Of a stretch of 64,000 nt of DNA, positions 49,301-58,660 are shown in pieces; positions within the stretch are counted from its first letter, which is position 1; every line of letters starts with the position of its first letter. The translations under genes were made by a program, and so were the position numbers. The notes under the pieces were generated by a model, which was not told the DNA's origin, searched no databases, and saw only the letters and a program-made list of their open reading frames with translations. Source of the stretch: Stratiolaelaps scimitus (lineage: Eukaryota > Arthropoda > Arachnida > Mesostigmata > Laelapidae); contig JABWDB010000070.1 in assembly GCA_019614645.1 (NCBI GenBank), positions 62,001 through 126,000 of the forward strand, read 5' to 3'.

Positions 49301-50587
49301 GTTGCTTCTGGTATGCCTTGGAAGGATTTCTCTCTGTGGAACTAGCTGCGGGTACCAAGCCCGAACTCCAGGCGGAGTCCTTCTCTATCTCGCACATAGT
49401 GTTCCTCTAGGCTGCAGCATTGTAATATGGAGTCTGTGGTCGCCTTCGTGGTCGCCGAGGCGACCCGATTATTCCATGACGTCAGCTGCTACTGTGGCCT
49501 CGCCTATTCCCAATTGGAATTCATGACAGCTTTGGGACAGCGAGTCCCACAGGCTTTTCTCCTGCTATTGGACAGAGGAGAATAGAAGGACACGAAATGC
49601 CGTCCGGCAGCCCGAGTGCAGCCAGGCCACGGCCCGGGCATGACAGCTCCCAGTGGTTTTCATCGACATGTTACGTTTTCGAGAGACATGAAAATAAAAG
49701 TGGCCTCCATTGTCGACCGTGGCTGTGGACAGGTGGCTTCAGCAGTTTGTATAATATTATATTATAGGCTGACGTGTCCAAGTCGTCACATATATACCAG
49801 ACCAATGTCACGGAAACAACAGGGGGAGCAGAAGGACGAGGAGAGGAGACGGTGGTGAAGTTGGAGAAAGCTCTCAAAGAACTGCGTGTATGTTCCGGAA
49901 GTGTTGACGCAGCTGACGGTACAGTGCATCCAGCGCAGGGTTAGGGTCCGTCTGTGTAGACGTCGAGGGAAGTGCAGACGGGAACTGCTGCCACTAGTGC
50001 GGAGGTCCAAGGAGTCGGAATTGTCGAAAGACTTCGTCCAGTCACCTGAGGGCTTCCGGGGCTGTGAAAACGAGTGTCGGCAGGGCAATAGGAGAAACAG
50101 CCAGAGGACGAAGGTAAGCCGGCAGGAACTTGAGCGACATCGAGTAGCTGACACTTTTACCGAGAGAAATGACGACATGATCAGGGGTACCTTGAACTGA
50201 GACGAAGTACTTTGAAGTGCGTCCTGCCATTTTATCTGTTGATTTGAATAGCCTAGTAGCCTTATACCATTGTCGATGTCGTTGGACTTGCGGTATCAAC
50301 GAATGTCTTTATTGAGATTGAAGTTCTCTCTCTCTCTCTCTCTTTGCAGCGTTGTTCTGAATTGTCCGTTAGCTAAGCAGTGCGTTTCTTCCCAGCACTT
50401 CCACGAGATTACTCCACACACAGTGGCCGCATACGAGTATCACGCCTACGGACGTGAACTCTATGACCGCGAGTTGTCTACTGATTACCGAATGTCCGTT
50501 CGAGCTTGATCGTCTACTTTCTGCATAAAAATCCACCTCTACAAAAAACAAACTTATACACTAGATAAGAGGTGCATACTTGTCCCA
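46379..50587. other. GC-rich stretch without an identified gene
   Basis: Many short frames are open on both strands and some look protein-like (for example 46490-46684 plus, with IGIVAVSAASIVLLEV, and a piece at 49768-49944 plus with ETVVKLEKALKELRVC), but none matches a family and starts are mostly missing. A G-rich run lies at 46395-46413, a CGG/GGC patch at 48089-48113, a CT repeat at 50322-50343. Confidence 0.45.
46395..46413 (+). repeat. G5-T-G6-CC-G5 run (G-quadruplex motif)
   Basis: Sixteen of nineteen bases are G, in three runs that can be split into four GGG tracts on the plus strand. It lies 17 bp after the stop of the small open frame at 46151-46378. Confidence 0.6.
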
Positions 50588-50608
50588 CCGGTCGACCTGG
50601 CAACCGCT
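50588..50608 (+). repeat. Dispersed 21-bp direct repeat, copy 1
   Basis: It starts ccggtcgacctggcaaccgc and is identical over 21 bases to 51593-51613. Both are followed within two bases by GCAA. Confidence 0.7.
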
Positions 50609-51592
50609 CGCAATATATATATTTATATTATAAAATGAACTTTGTCAGACGCCACATTCTGATTCAGTTGGCATGACGCGTCGATTCCAAGCCAAAATGG
50701 TCTTCGTCCTTGCCAACGTTACTTACTATTGGTATCTTCAGGACCCCTCCTTTATCGACAACACGTTGTCAGTCTCAGCGGCGTCTCATTGCTGGTGGTG
50801 AATTGTCGAAACAGGGGAGATTCAACCTTGCAGAGCAGAGCAATTTGCTCTCAACGAAGCCGGGCATACTATAGAGAGCTGACATTAGTTTCTTTTAGGG
50901 ATTTGATTGCCTCCCGATGTATGACCTCCAACCGTCGGAGCTGAGCGGAGAGTTGCTGACCTTCTTATGCTGTAGCGGCAATCTCTTAGCTGGCTTTTTC
51001 TTAGCGGGTTGGCCGCCAATGCGCAACTCTGCTGTACCAGTTTACGTCGGCGGACCCATCCTCTAGCGCCTGTGTTCGCTCTGCCGGATTGGCGGCCGAA
51101 CGTAGGCGACCGAGGTGCGGGGTGTTAGGGTGAAGCAAGTCCCATTGGAGTCGAGGGAAATACGGGGGGTACATACAGGAGCCTGCCTCGCCGGGAATGT
51201 AGGGAGGGTAGCTTTATGGGAGAGGGCTAGCAGTCGTCAGTATTAGCTAGGAGATGTGTGTCCTTGCCAAAGATGGTCGCGATGCTACTGCTGCTGCTGC
51301 TGTCGTTGGAGGAGCTGCTGGTCGTGGCTGTTGCCTGTAGCAGAAGTTGTAGGCGGCTGCGGAGCCGCTGCTCGGTCTGGAAGAGCGGGAGAGAGGATAC
51401 TGGAGGAGAGGACAACGGAGCGTTGGAGCAGGAGCCGCGGAAACCGCGGTCGCTGACGGGAGAAAGGGCTGTCCAGAAGCTAAGCTGGAACGTCGTGGAA
51501 AGGTGACTCGCTAGAGACACACGACCTCGACCCATTTTCCCCCCGTGAAGCCCCCACCCTCGGCGTCGCACCACGAGCTACCCACACGAGCG

Positions 51593-51613
51593 CCGGTCGA
51601 CCTGGCAACCGCT
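51593..51613 (+). repeat. Dispersed 21-bp direct repeat, copy 2
   Basis: Identical to 50588-50608, about 1 kb away in the same orientation. The flanks do not match beyond a few bases. Confidence 0.7.
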
Positions 51614-53491
51614 GGCAAGCCAACTCCTCTGCTCTTCATGGCTGGCATTGTACCTACATCAGGTCACCATCACAGGTAGATTCACTCTTTCGACGAGTGA
51701 TTCTCGCTTCGCTTCCACGTTCTATCCCACCCTTCCATAGATGGCTGTGCGATAAGCAGAGGCGCCTGTGGTGGAACGGGGACGTCCACGGGAAAGCTTG
51801 GGATGCAGATGAGAGGTAAGGCAAGGGATGAGATGGGAGCATCTGGATCAGAGCAGCAGGATGACGCGAAAGACGATGGAGGAGATGTGGCCGACTCTTC
51901 TCGGCGCAACACCCCGAGATCTACGAGAACGTAGACGAGGATGAGAGCTATGGGCTAAGCAGAGTCAGGCTGATGACGACCGCGCCTCAGATTACGCATG
52001 AACGAACGGGGACTTGCGTCCCTACGGAATGTATTAGGAACTGACAGGGCGGATGAGAATTTCCACCTTTGGCAATTTGGCCATCTCGCCGCTACAGAGC
52101 GAGATCATCATTTAACGCTCATATGTGGAATGAGGTGAAAATTGGCAAAGTGAGAGAGAGAGTGGAGGGCCGTGGTAAATTCGTTCACGTGGTCACACAG
52201 AGGTGAACGGATACAGACACAGGGTGTTGGAAGTGCTTGCAGGCTGTACGCATTGACGAGTTATAGACATACAGTGGTTGGGAAATGCTTGATCAGGAGG
52301 TAGTGGAGAAATTGTGAGGCACGCTGTTTGGTTTAGGATAGGCTCTGCTTTTGTTTGCTAGGCAGTGTGACGATTCACACTCTGTGCTGTTGTTTCGCTG
52401 TTCGCTGTAGCAGCAGAATTTATAATCGGGTATATTTACCACCAGCGTCTTAGGACAGCCGGTATAAATACGATGCGCATCAACCGAGACAAGTAGAGAC
52501 GGCACATGCCACTCTCAGGGAAAACTCTGTTCGGTGACGGATAGATCATTATCTTCTTCCAGCATAGATTGATTATAAAGAGCTTTTGCTGTCTTTGCTG
52601 TCAGCGAGGAGATTCGTTCACTTCATCCGTTCGCTGTTTGTGTAGTGCTCTGCCAAAACCTATAACAAAAAAAAAACCACAAAGATAACCTCCCCCTAGC
52701 TAACGGTTTGTAGCATTTGCCTCTGGGTCGTGGCGATCACGTGTGCGGTTGCATATCCGTTAGTCAACTGGGAACTTCTATTGTCTTCAACGAGCGCTAG
52801 CAACGTTTCTGGCCAATTATTCGTGTTATTCTAATTTCCTCTAGTTTGCGCCACTCCTAGTTACTGACCATATGCGTATTAATATTAAAGCACCCCTCTC
52901 ACGTGATAGACCTAACTCTCGACCAAAAAAACTGCACGATGTGACAAGAATAGAGAGGAGCGATCATCAGTATCCCGCCGGACGTCTGCAGTTTGTGCGT
53001 AGCACGCGAACAGACAGAGTGCGTTTATAAGCTGCCTGCTCGGAGAATCAAGGCCACCACCACGACCAGCACCACTGTAGCACGTTCGTGGTACTTAAGG
53101 TACTGTCTACCACGTCAGCACGTCCTCAAGGCGACGGTAATTCTTTGTTCCTTCTGCCCGACCCGCATGGGTGGCGACTCGGGTGATAATATAATAGCAA
53201 CGCCATTCCCTTCTGTGGTGTCTGCTTGTGTGGCCCAGTGAGATGGACTGCGGGGACCACTCGAAGGCTGGCTCAGTGACAAAGGTCAATTACCTCGTCT
53301 GCTGGGTCCATCCGCTCCATTCACTGTAATTGTCTTGGTGCTCCCTTTTGTCTCTGGAGCTAAGCAGCAGCTCAAAGCCAATGTGAGCGCATTATATAAT
53401 AACAATGATACCTAACTCCTATACACATGTATATGCATTGAACTCCGCTATGTATGGTTCTAATTTGTTGAACCGAAGTCCGATTCTCGCA

Positions 53492-53494
<3 letters not shown>

Positions 53495-53523
<29 letters not shown>
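53495..53523. repeat. (TA)n microsatellite
   Basis: A perfect TA array of about 28 bp. Confidence 0.9.
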
Positions 53524-53526
<3 letters not shown>

Positions 53527-54797
53527 AGAGCAATTAAATTACTGTTAGTTTGTTAGTATAGGCGCTTTGTATTATACCCTGTATGTATCCGGTATTCTGT
53601 ACTCGTATCACGAGTGAGCCGTCCAACCCAATATGTGTAGCTATGAGAACAAAGTTTCATGATGCATAATGACCCACACAGTTCTCTTGCCCTGGGGCAG
53701 AATTGAGAAATTTAACACATACAATGGGTATTGGAGAAGAGAAGACTTTTCAGGCGAGTACAGCCGCACTGGCTCATCTGTTTGGCCTTAGTTTCTCTCC
53801 TTCAGTCGCAACCTGTGTCAGCTAATGTGGGGGTCAAACGACCTACCCATTATCCAAAATATGCTCGTTCATGTTTAAGTTAATTCTCTCTTTTGTTTGA
53901 TTTGAAGGATATAAGTGCATACTGGCCCCGTGAAGATAACTAAGCTAGAAATAATTTGCCCAAGGACACGATTTTCTATGTGTGTCTAATCGTCCTTTCA
54001 CGCATACGATACAGAGGTTGGAATCGCTCAAAAGCGAGAATCGTCCACACGCTTCTGACCAGGTTCTACCTGGTGGGAAGATCCTGAAAGTCCTTGGGAA
54101 GGCGGTCCACCGTGAACAGGAACAGGAGAACAAGGATCTAATAGCCTGCGTTGTTGTTCGCCATTTGCCACAGACCTCAGTGTGATGTTTTCCGTTCGGG
54201 ACTGCGGCCAATCGGCAGTGCGGATTCGCAATGAAGCTCTTTCCTAGACTGTCCGCCTACGGTTCTGGCCATAATAATCGATAACAAGCTGGGCACGGCA
54301 GCTCTCTAGCAGGGTGAATGAACTACTCCTTCCATCGAAGCTTGAGGCCAACAAAGAGCGAGCCAGTGACTCAAAAAGTATGGTTGTCCCCGATACAATC
54401 TATGTATTCAATGGACCGTTGAGATCGACCACACTGTCGCTGTTTGCAGCATTTTTACTTTTGATCGATTTGTGTACGATTTGTTTTAGCTAGCAAACCA
54501 TTCATCTTAGAGGGGGCAGCTTTTCATAATATGTTTGAATATCCTTCTATTCAATTTTGGCAGGCTCGAAATGATAAGGTACACCATTTTCAACAAGATT
54601 TCCCTAAAGGCCCACGGTGCCATACGGTAAGGAAATTCCCTCCGACCTTTAACTTCGCTCCTTACCAATACACTTCGCACACGCTATGAAACGCTATCGC
54701 GTGGGCGAATCGAACGTGCCGAGAGCTCAATATTCGTTTCATTAACGGTATCTCGCTCGACGCAACCACTGTGACCGACTTTCCAGCGCATAGTTAG

Positions 54798-54819
54798 ATA
54801 ATAATAATAATAATAATAT
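54798..54819. repeat. (AAT)n microsatellite
   Basis: About seven AAT units. Confidence 0.85.
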
Positions 54820-54971
54820 ATTGAGCGTAATACGAACTGGGTGGATGCGTTCCACCGCCCGTCCCCGTATGAGCGTGTGATACCTTCAGTGGCCCTGTTC
54901 GTGTTCATCCAGGCGTCCGTTTCAGGTGGACCGGTCCAATCTGAACAAACGTAACACGACCCGTGTACCTG

Positions 54972-55014
54972 TGTAGCTTAGATAGGATAGGGCGCTTGGC
55001 TGGCCGATCAAGCG
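54972..55014 (+). mobile_element. tRNA-like D-arm and anticodon-arm fragment
   Basis: gtagcttagataggataggg matches the pol III A-box and tRNA D-arm pattern (TAGCTNAG..GG.TAG.GC). It is followed by gcttggctggccgatcaagc, which folds as a six-pair stem with an eight-base loop, like an anticodon arm with one extra loop base. The expected T arm with TTCGA is not found after it, so this is not a working tRNA gene. It is best read as a tRNA pseudogene or decayed SINE head. Confidence 0.35.
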
Positions 55015-55293
55015 GGACGAGGAGAACTGACGCCAAAAGCCGTCACCGTGGCCTACCACAACGTCAACCTATTCACTTTATCCAGGGCTGATATCTCACA
55101 GGTGAAGCCTGTCGCCATTCCAGCTGGTCTATTGTATCTACATAATGTTTCGAGCGACTGCTGCCTCCGCTGGCACATCGGGTTAACATTGGAGTGGGCG
55201 CTATCGGCAGGCTTCGATTGGCCTCCTATGATTCTGTCTCTGCTGCTAATAATTAGTGGCGTATTGGCAACCGAAGGTTGTTTATATATATAT

Positions 55294-55385
55294 ATTGTAG
55301 AGCGCCATGGGGACAAGGTGTTCCTATCATTTCCCACTTGAGCCATCTGCTGTCGGGTTCGATTCTCGAGGGTTTCTCACCCCCT
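55294..55385 (+). mobile_element. Possible tRNA-derived SINE piece with intact T arm
   Basis: At 55353-55369, TCGGG-TTCGATT-CTCGA forms a complete tRNA T arm (five pairs, one G-U, canonical seven-base loop) and contains the B box GGTTCGATTC. Upstream, tagagcgcc and acttgagcc are tRNA-SINE-like, but no 5' acceptor strand matches, so it is not a functional tRNA. No target duplication was identified. Confidence 0.35.
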
Positions 55386-56234
55386 TCAAGCGTTCGTGCT
55401 ACACACACCACCAGATCTCTATCGGAGCCGGCACAGTTCCCCGATTCACTGAAGTTGTCCCACCTGATGTGGTCTCAGCATCGTCGCGTCGATTACTATA
55501 CCACTAGTGAATGCGTGTACAGGTGGATGGCTGATCGCTTGTGTCTCGATGAACCCTCCAGGGCAGTATCACGATTGCAACAGAATAGCTAGGGATACAT
55601 CATACATAACCTATGCTCGGTCAGCTAATGCCATTCTAGCCGAGGCTACCGACGACACTTCATGGACGGTCACGGGTGAGGTGTGCCTCAGACCTTCTAC
55701 GCGGTACGAGCAGTGACGGTCGACTCTTGTCAGTTAGTGGCAAAGATCCGATTATATCAACGGGGTGATAGGAAACTTCATTCTACACACATTCACCAGA
55801 TCATCCCGTCCACGTTTCGCGAATATCGTTGTTTCTAGACATGCACCTTCCCGAATGGGCAAACCCGCTGAACAAGCGACTTCTATAAGAGGATCGCATG
55901 CCACGAGATAGCAGTGGATCGAGCAAGGCATAATATATAATAGCTGCATTGTACTTACCTCACTGTATTCAATGTATCTCAATGACGAAAGCAGTGCCGT
56001 GGACGTTAAATGTTGACGGTGGGTCAGCCTGGAAAAACGTATCTCAATGTAGTTATCGACATCATATATGATACAACAAAATAGGAATGGATACTTCCAT
56101 TGTGGACAGCACAATGGAATGTACTGAGTTTATGTAGGAACTAAAAAAGTATTCGGCTGACCCAAAAAATGACGCACATCTAAATTTCAATATCGACTGA
56201 ACTAAGTGAGTTTCAACAAAGATTTTTTAGTATG

Positions 56235-56906
56235 GGGTATGCACCTCTTTTATTTATACACTGGTCCCAGAGTCATCTGACGGCTAGGTATTCACCACTT
56301 CTTTTCCCATTTATAACTTCGTTATTCAAGGCCTCTCGGAGCCAATCGATGTTTGCATACCTTTGGCCACCTATAGCCCTCTTTAATTGATGGAAGTAAC
56401 CATAGTCAAGTCCTTAAAGCTGGAGAATAGGGGGGCGGGGGGTGATGCCACCGCTCAGTCTTAAGCCGCTTGTCCTTAAGCCAGGACGTAATTTCATTGC
56501 TACGATGTGCCCTAGCATTGTCACCGAGCAGCCACACTCGGTGCTTCCTATTGCCATACCAATTATTCATGAGTCCCTTCAAGAACTCGAGATATCGAGC
56601 CGAGTTAATTTGTTCTTTTGGGCCCAAATGTCGTCGAATTAATAATTCGACGACATGTTTCACGACTTGTTTCATGTCACTGACCAAGCTCTAGTTTACT
56701 CAAAAGCTTTTTCGATCATTTCGATCCGATTGCCGAATCGAGAATCGGGAAGGGGTGGACGCCCTCGATGTTCATTAAGCTTCCCAGTTGCCTTGCCTAA
56801 ACTGCGCACACCAGCGGTACACTTGTTGTCGACTTAGGGCAATATGGTCGTGCACACTAACCAACTTTCGATGGATTTCAGCTCGACGTTTCTTCTTTTG
56901 AAACAT
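56235..56906 (-). pseudogene. Mariner transposase pseudogene (copy 2)
   Basis: The likely start is the ATG at 56906-56904. The N-terminal helix-turn-helix region (AEIHRKL...SRQQVYRWC) and a GRP-containing linker are readable, though not in one frame. The segment holding WVPHEL and the first catalytic Asp is deleted. The open C-terminal part reads SARYLEFLKGLMNNWYGNRK, the second catalytic Asp in GDNARAH (codon 56522-56520) and HHPPPPYSP. A small deletion then shifts the frame, so the third Asp (gac in tgactatggt, near 56405) survives out of frame. The product cannot be active. Confidence 0.9.
56628..56656. repeat. Perfect 29-bp palindrome at the deletion junction of mariner copy 2
   Basis: Two arms of 14 bases (atgtcgtcgaatta and its exact complement) flank a single central A. 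One arm matches the ordinary mariner sequence (cgtcgtcgaatt in copy 1 near 24000-24010). The other lies where about 310 bp of the element is missing. Confidence 0.9.
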
Positions 56907-57065
56907 AAGCGCCCAACGAAAGCCGAAAGCTAGCGGCTTTCGCGTTGCCTACTTGCTGTAATAATTGTTGTGTCTCACTACCCGCCAAGTTTGAATTCAA
57001 ACCGGCCAATAATAAGAACACGGCGCAGGACGATAGCAATGTCATTTTTTTGGGTCAGCCTAATA

Positions 57066-57734
57066 GATATATGGATACTATATATATAATCAGAAAAAAA
57101 ATATATATATATGCATGTATATATAATATATCGAATTTCTCGTTAATTCCAAACGTCTAATTTATACGTTGTATTTCCCGTTATCGCTATCTCCTAGCGG
57201 AAGTCTCTCAGCATACCGATGGGTGTCGTTTGCGGCAACAATAACATTGTGAGCGCTATTCAACCCAGCGAGCTCCGCTGCAGTCAACGTCTCCATGCTG
57301 CTTGATGCAGGCGAGATTCGGTGGTCCGATTAACTCCAATGTATTCATTCGGAATAGTCGATCGTATATTGTCGTTCATTCGAAACCTCTCGACATCACT
57401 GGCTACCAGCTAGATCGAGTCCCGCTTTGTTTGCAGAAGAATTACCGCTGCGAGATGTGGTTGTCCTCGGCTATTCTATTTCTTGTACTTGGCTTTGTTG
57501 ACACATCCATTATAGGGCGTATGGAAAATATAACTGATATTGATAATAATAATAATAATAATAATAGTAATCAGCTTATCAAAAACAGAGCAGCTTATCA
57601 AAAATCTACCTATAACAAAACGACCAGTTGGACGTTCGTTGCCATGCCTGCTGCATCTATTGTAGATTTGTCTTAGCGCAGTACAGACCGTTAGTCCGTT
57701 AAACGACAGTGGTGTAGATATAATTGTTTTGTAT
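57066..57734. other. Stretch without an identified gene
   Basis: AT-rich after the mariner copy, with short TA runs at 57101-57128 and (AAT)n at 57537-57567. No gene or element was recognised. Confidence 0.5.
57537..57567. repeat. (AAT)n microsatellite
   Basis: About nine AAT units with one AGT interruption. Confidence 0.88.
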
Positions 57735-57910
57735 ATGAGGGTGACCAATAAGTTCTCCGGGCTGACCCACAGCCAACGTTTAACAGTGTCAACTGCTTCA
57801 GAAGACGCAACCCTTTCAATGCAAATGTCCACCGGTGGGGATCGAACCCGTGCACCTACGTGTCTTTTCGGATCGCGAGGCGCACACGCGTATGAGGGCG
57901 ACTGAGACCT
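57735..57910 (-). mobile_element. tRNA-derived SINE, minus strand
   Basis: On the minus strand a B box, GGGTTCGATCCCC (57849-57837), is preceded by an A-box-like GGTCTCAGTCGCC (57909-57897) and an anticodon-arm-like CCTCGCGATCCGAAAAG. The A-to-B spacing of about 60 is longer than in a true tRNA, and the T stem has two mismatches, so this is not a functional tRNA gene. A non-tRNA body follows down to about 57735. Near-identical 12-mers, tatgagggtgac at 57735 and tatgagggcgac at 57891, bracket the body and could be a target duplication of a 5'-truncated copy. Confidence 0.42.
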
Positions 57911-58360
57911 TTTCGACTGGCTCTCGGTGTGACGAGAGATCCTGTGTTATTCAGCTACCTACAGGGCAACGTTACAACAGACCTATCCACCTACTGTATC
58001 GTCTAGAACTGTAGACACAACACACGCATCTAATTATACACTTTTTGAGGCGAGCATAGGTAACCTATCTTTTTCGTTGAACAATTATTTGCATTCCCTC
58101 TCTCACCACTACTCTTATTATTCATTATTTCATAAACGCGCACCCGCGTTTGCGGGGGAATGTGACGAACGGAGTTCGCCGAAGATATGAAGTTTGTTTA
58201 TATTTTGAATTTGCCGCCATTATATGTATTGTTGTTAAAATGCAAATTATGTGAATTAAGTAATTATTGACCTTTTTCATATACATACATATATATCGAT
58301 TATTGTTATTTGTTGATGAACATTAAATTATTATATCGTTTATGATTCAAATAAATATGT
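57911..58360. other. Stretch without an identified gene
   Basis: AT-rich DNA between the SINE and the fold-back element; no feature recognised. Confidence 0.5.
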
Positions 58361-58529
58361 GAACTTCAGGACAGGTGGCGCCCCCTATTAGCAGGCAAGT
58401 TCCTTACTGTTAAAATAGAAAGGATATCAGGAGAACACAACACTTCAAGAGATCAGGTCTCCCTTTCAAGACCTCCCTGCGGGGTTTCGCCTTTTGACTT
58501 GTCCGTTAAGCCGCCTGTCCTGTTAGTTC
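58361..58529. mobile_element. Candidate fold-back or MITE-like element
   Basis: The left end (58361-58380, gaacttcaggacaggtggcg) and the right end (58510-58529), read inward from the other strand, match as GAACT then CAGGACAGG(T/C)GGC, about 18 of 20 bases, with further weak pairing (GGCAAGT against GGACAAGT). Inside lies a smaller inverted repeat, aggtct/agacct with an eight-base loop (58458-58477). No reading frame and no clear target duplication were seen. Confidence 0.4.
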
Positions 58530-58633
58530 TCCAAATCGTCGACGAGTAGTTGACAAAACCGACAGTGTATTCACTTAGAGTTACTTGACAAGCAGGTTGG
58601 TTTGCTATACTCGGCTACCCGTCGATTCATCAA

Positions 58634-58660
58634 CTATATATATATATATATATATATATT
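58634..58660. repeat. (TA)n microsatellite
   Basis: A perfect TA array of about 26 bp. Confidence 0.9.

Larger units (their letters stand above)
50609..54970. other. Stretch without an identified gene
   Basis: Up to about 52000 it is GC-rich, with a CTG run at 51289-51303; after that it is mixed. It contains a short GA patch near 52151, (TA)n at 53495-53523 and (AAT)n at 54798-54819. An open plus frame near 53982-54185 contains LPGGKILKVLGKAVHREQEQ but matches no family. Confidence 0.45.
56152..57063 (-). mobile_element. Mariner (DD34D) transposon, copy 2, internally deleted
   Basis: This is the same family as 23582-24808 but on the minus strand. It is 912 bp and flanked by TA at 56150-56151 and 57064-57065. 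Its 5' end (read on the minus strand from 57063) begins TTAGGCTGACCCAAAAAAA, and its other end begins TTCGGCTGACCC. The 5' untranslated part is clearly colinear with copy 1. About 310 bp corresponding to roughly 24015-24325 of copy 1 is missing, and a 29-bp palindrome sits at that junction. It keeps about 65-70 bp (around 56710-56785) that copy 1 lost. Internally deleted mariner copies are the common non-autonomous products of this family. Confidence 0.94.

Noticed and set aside
49768..49944. Plus-strand piece with coiled-coil-like ETVVKLEKALKELRVC
   Set aside because: Only about 58 codons, acceptor at its 5' end is weak, other frames are equally open; kept only as a note in the region description.
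57828..57915. Functional tRNA gene on the minus strand
   Set aside because: The B box is good, but the T stem has two mismatches, the A-to-B distance is too long and no acceptor stem pairs; read as a SINE instead.
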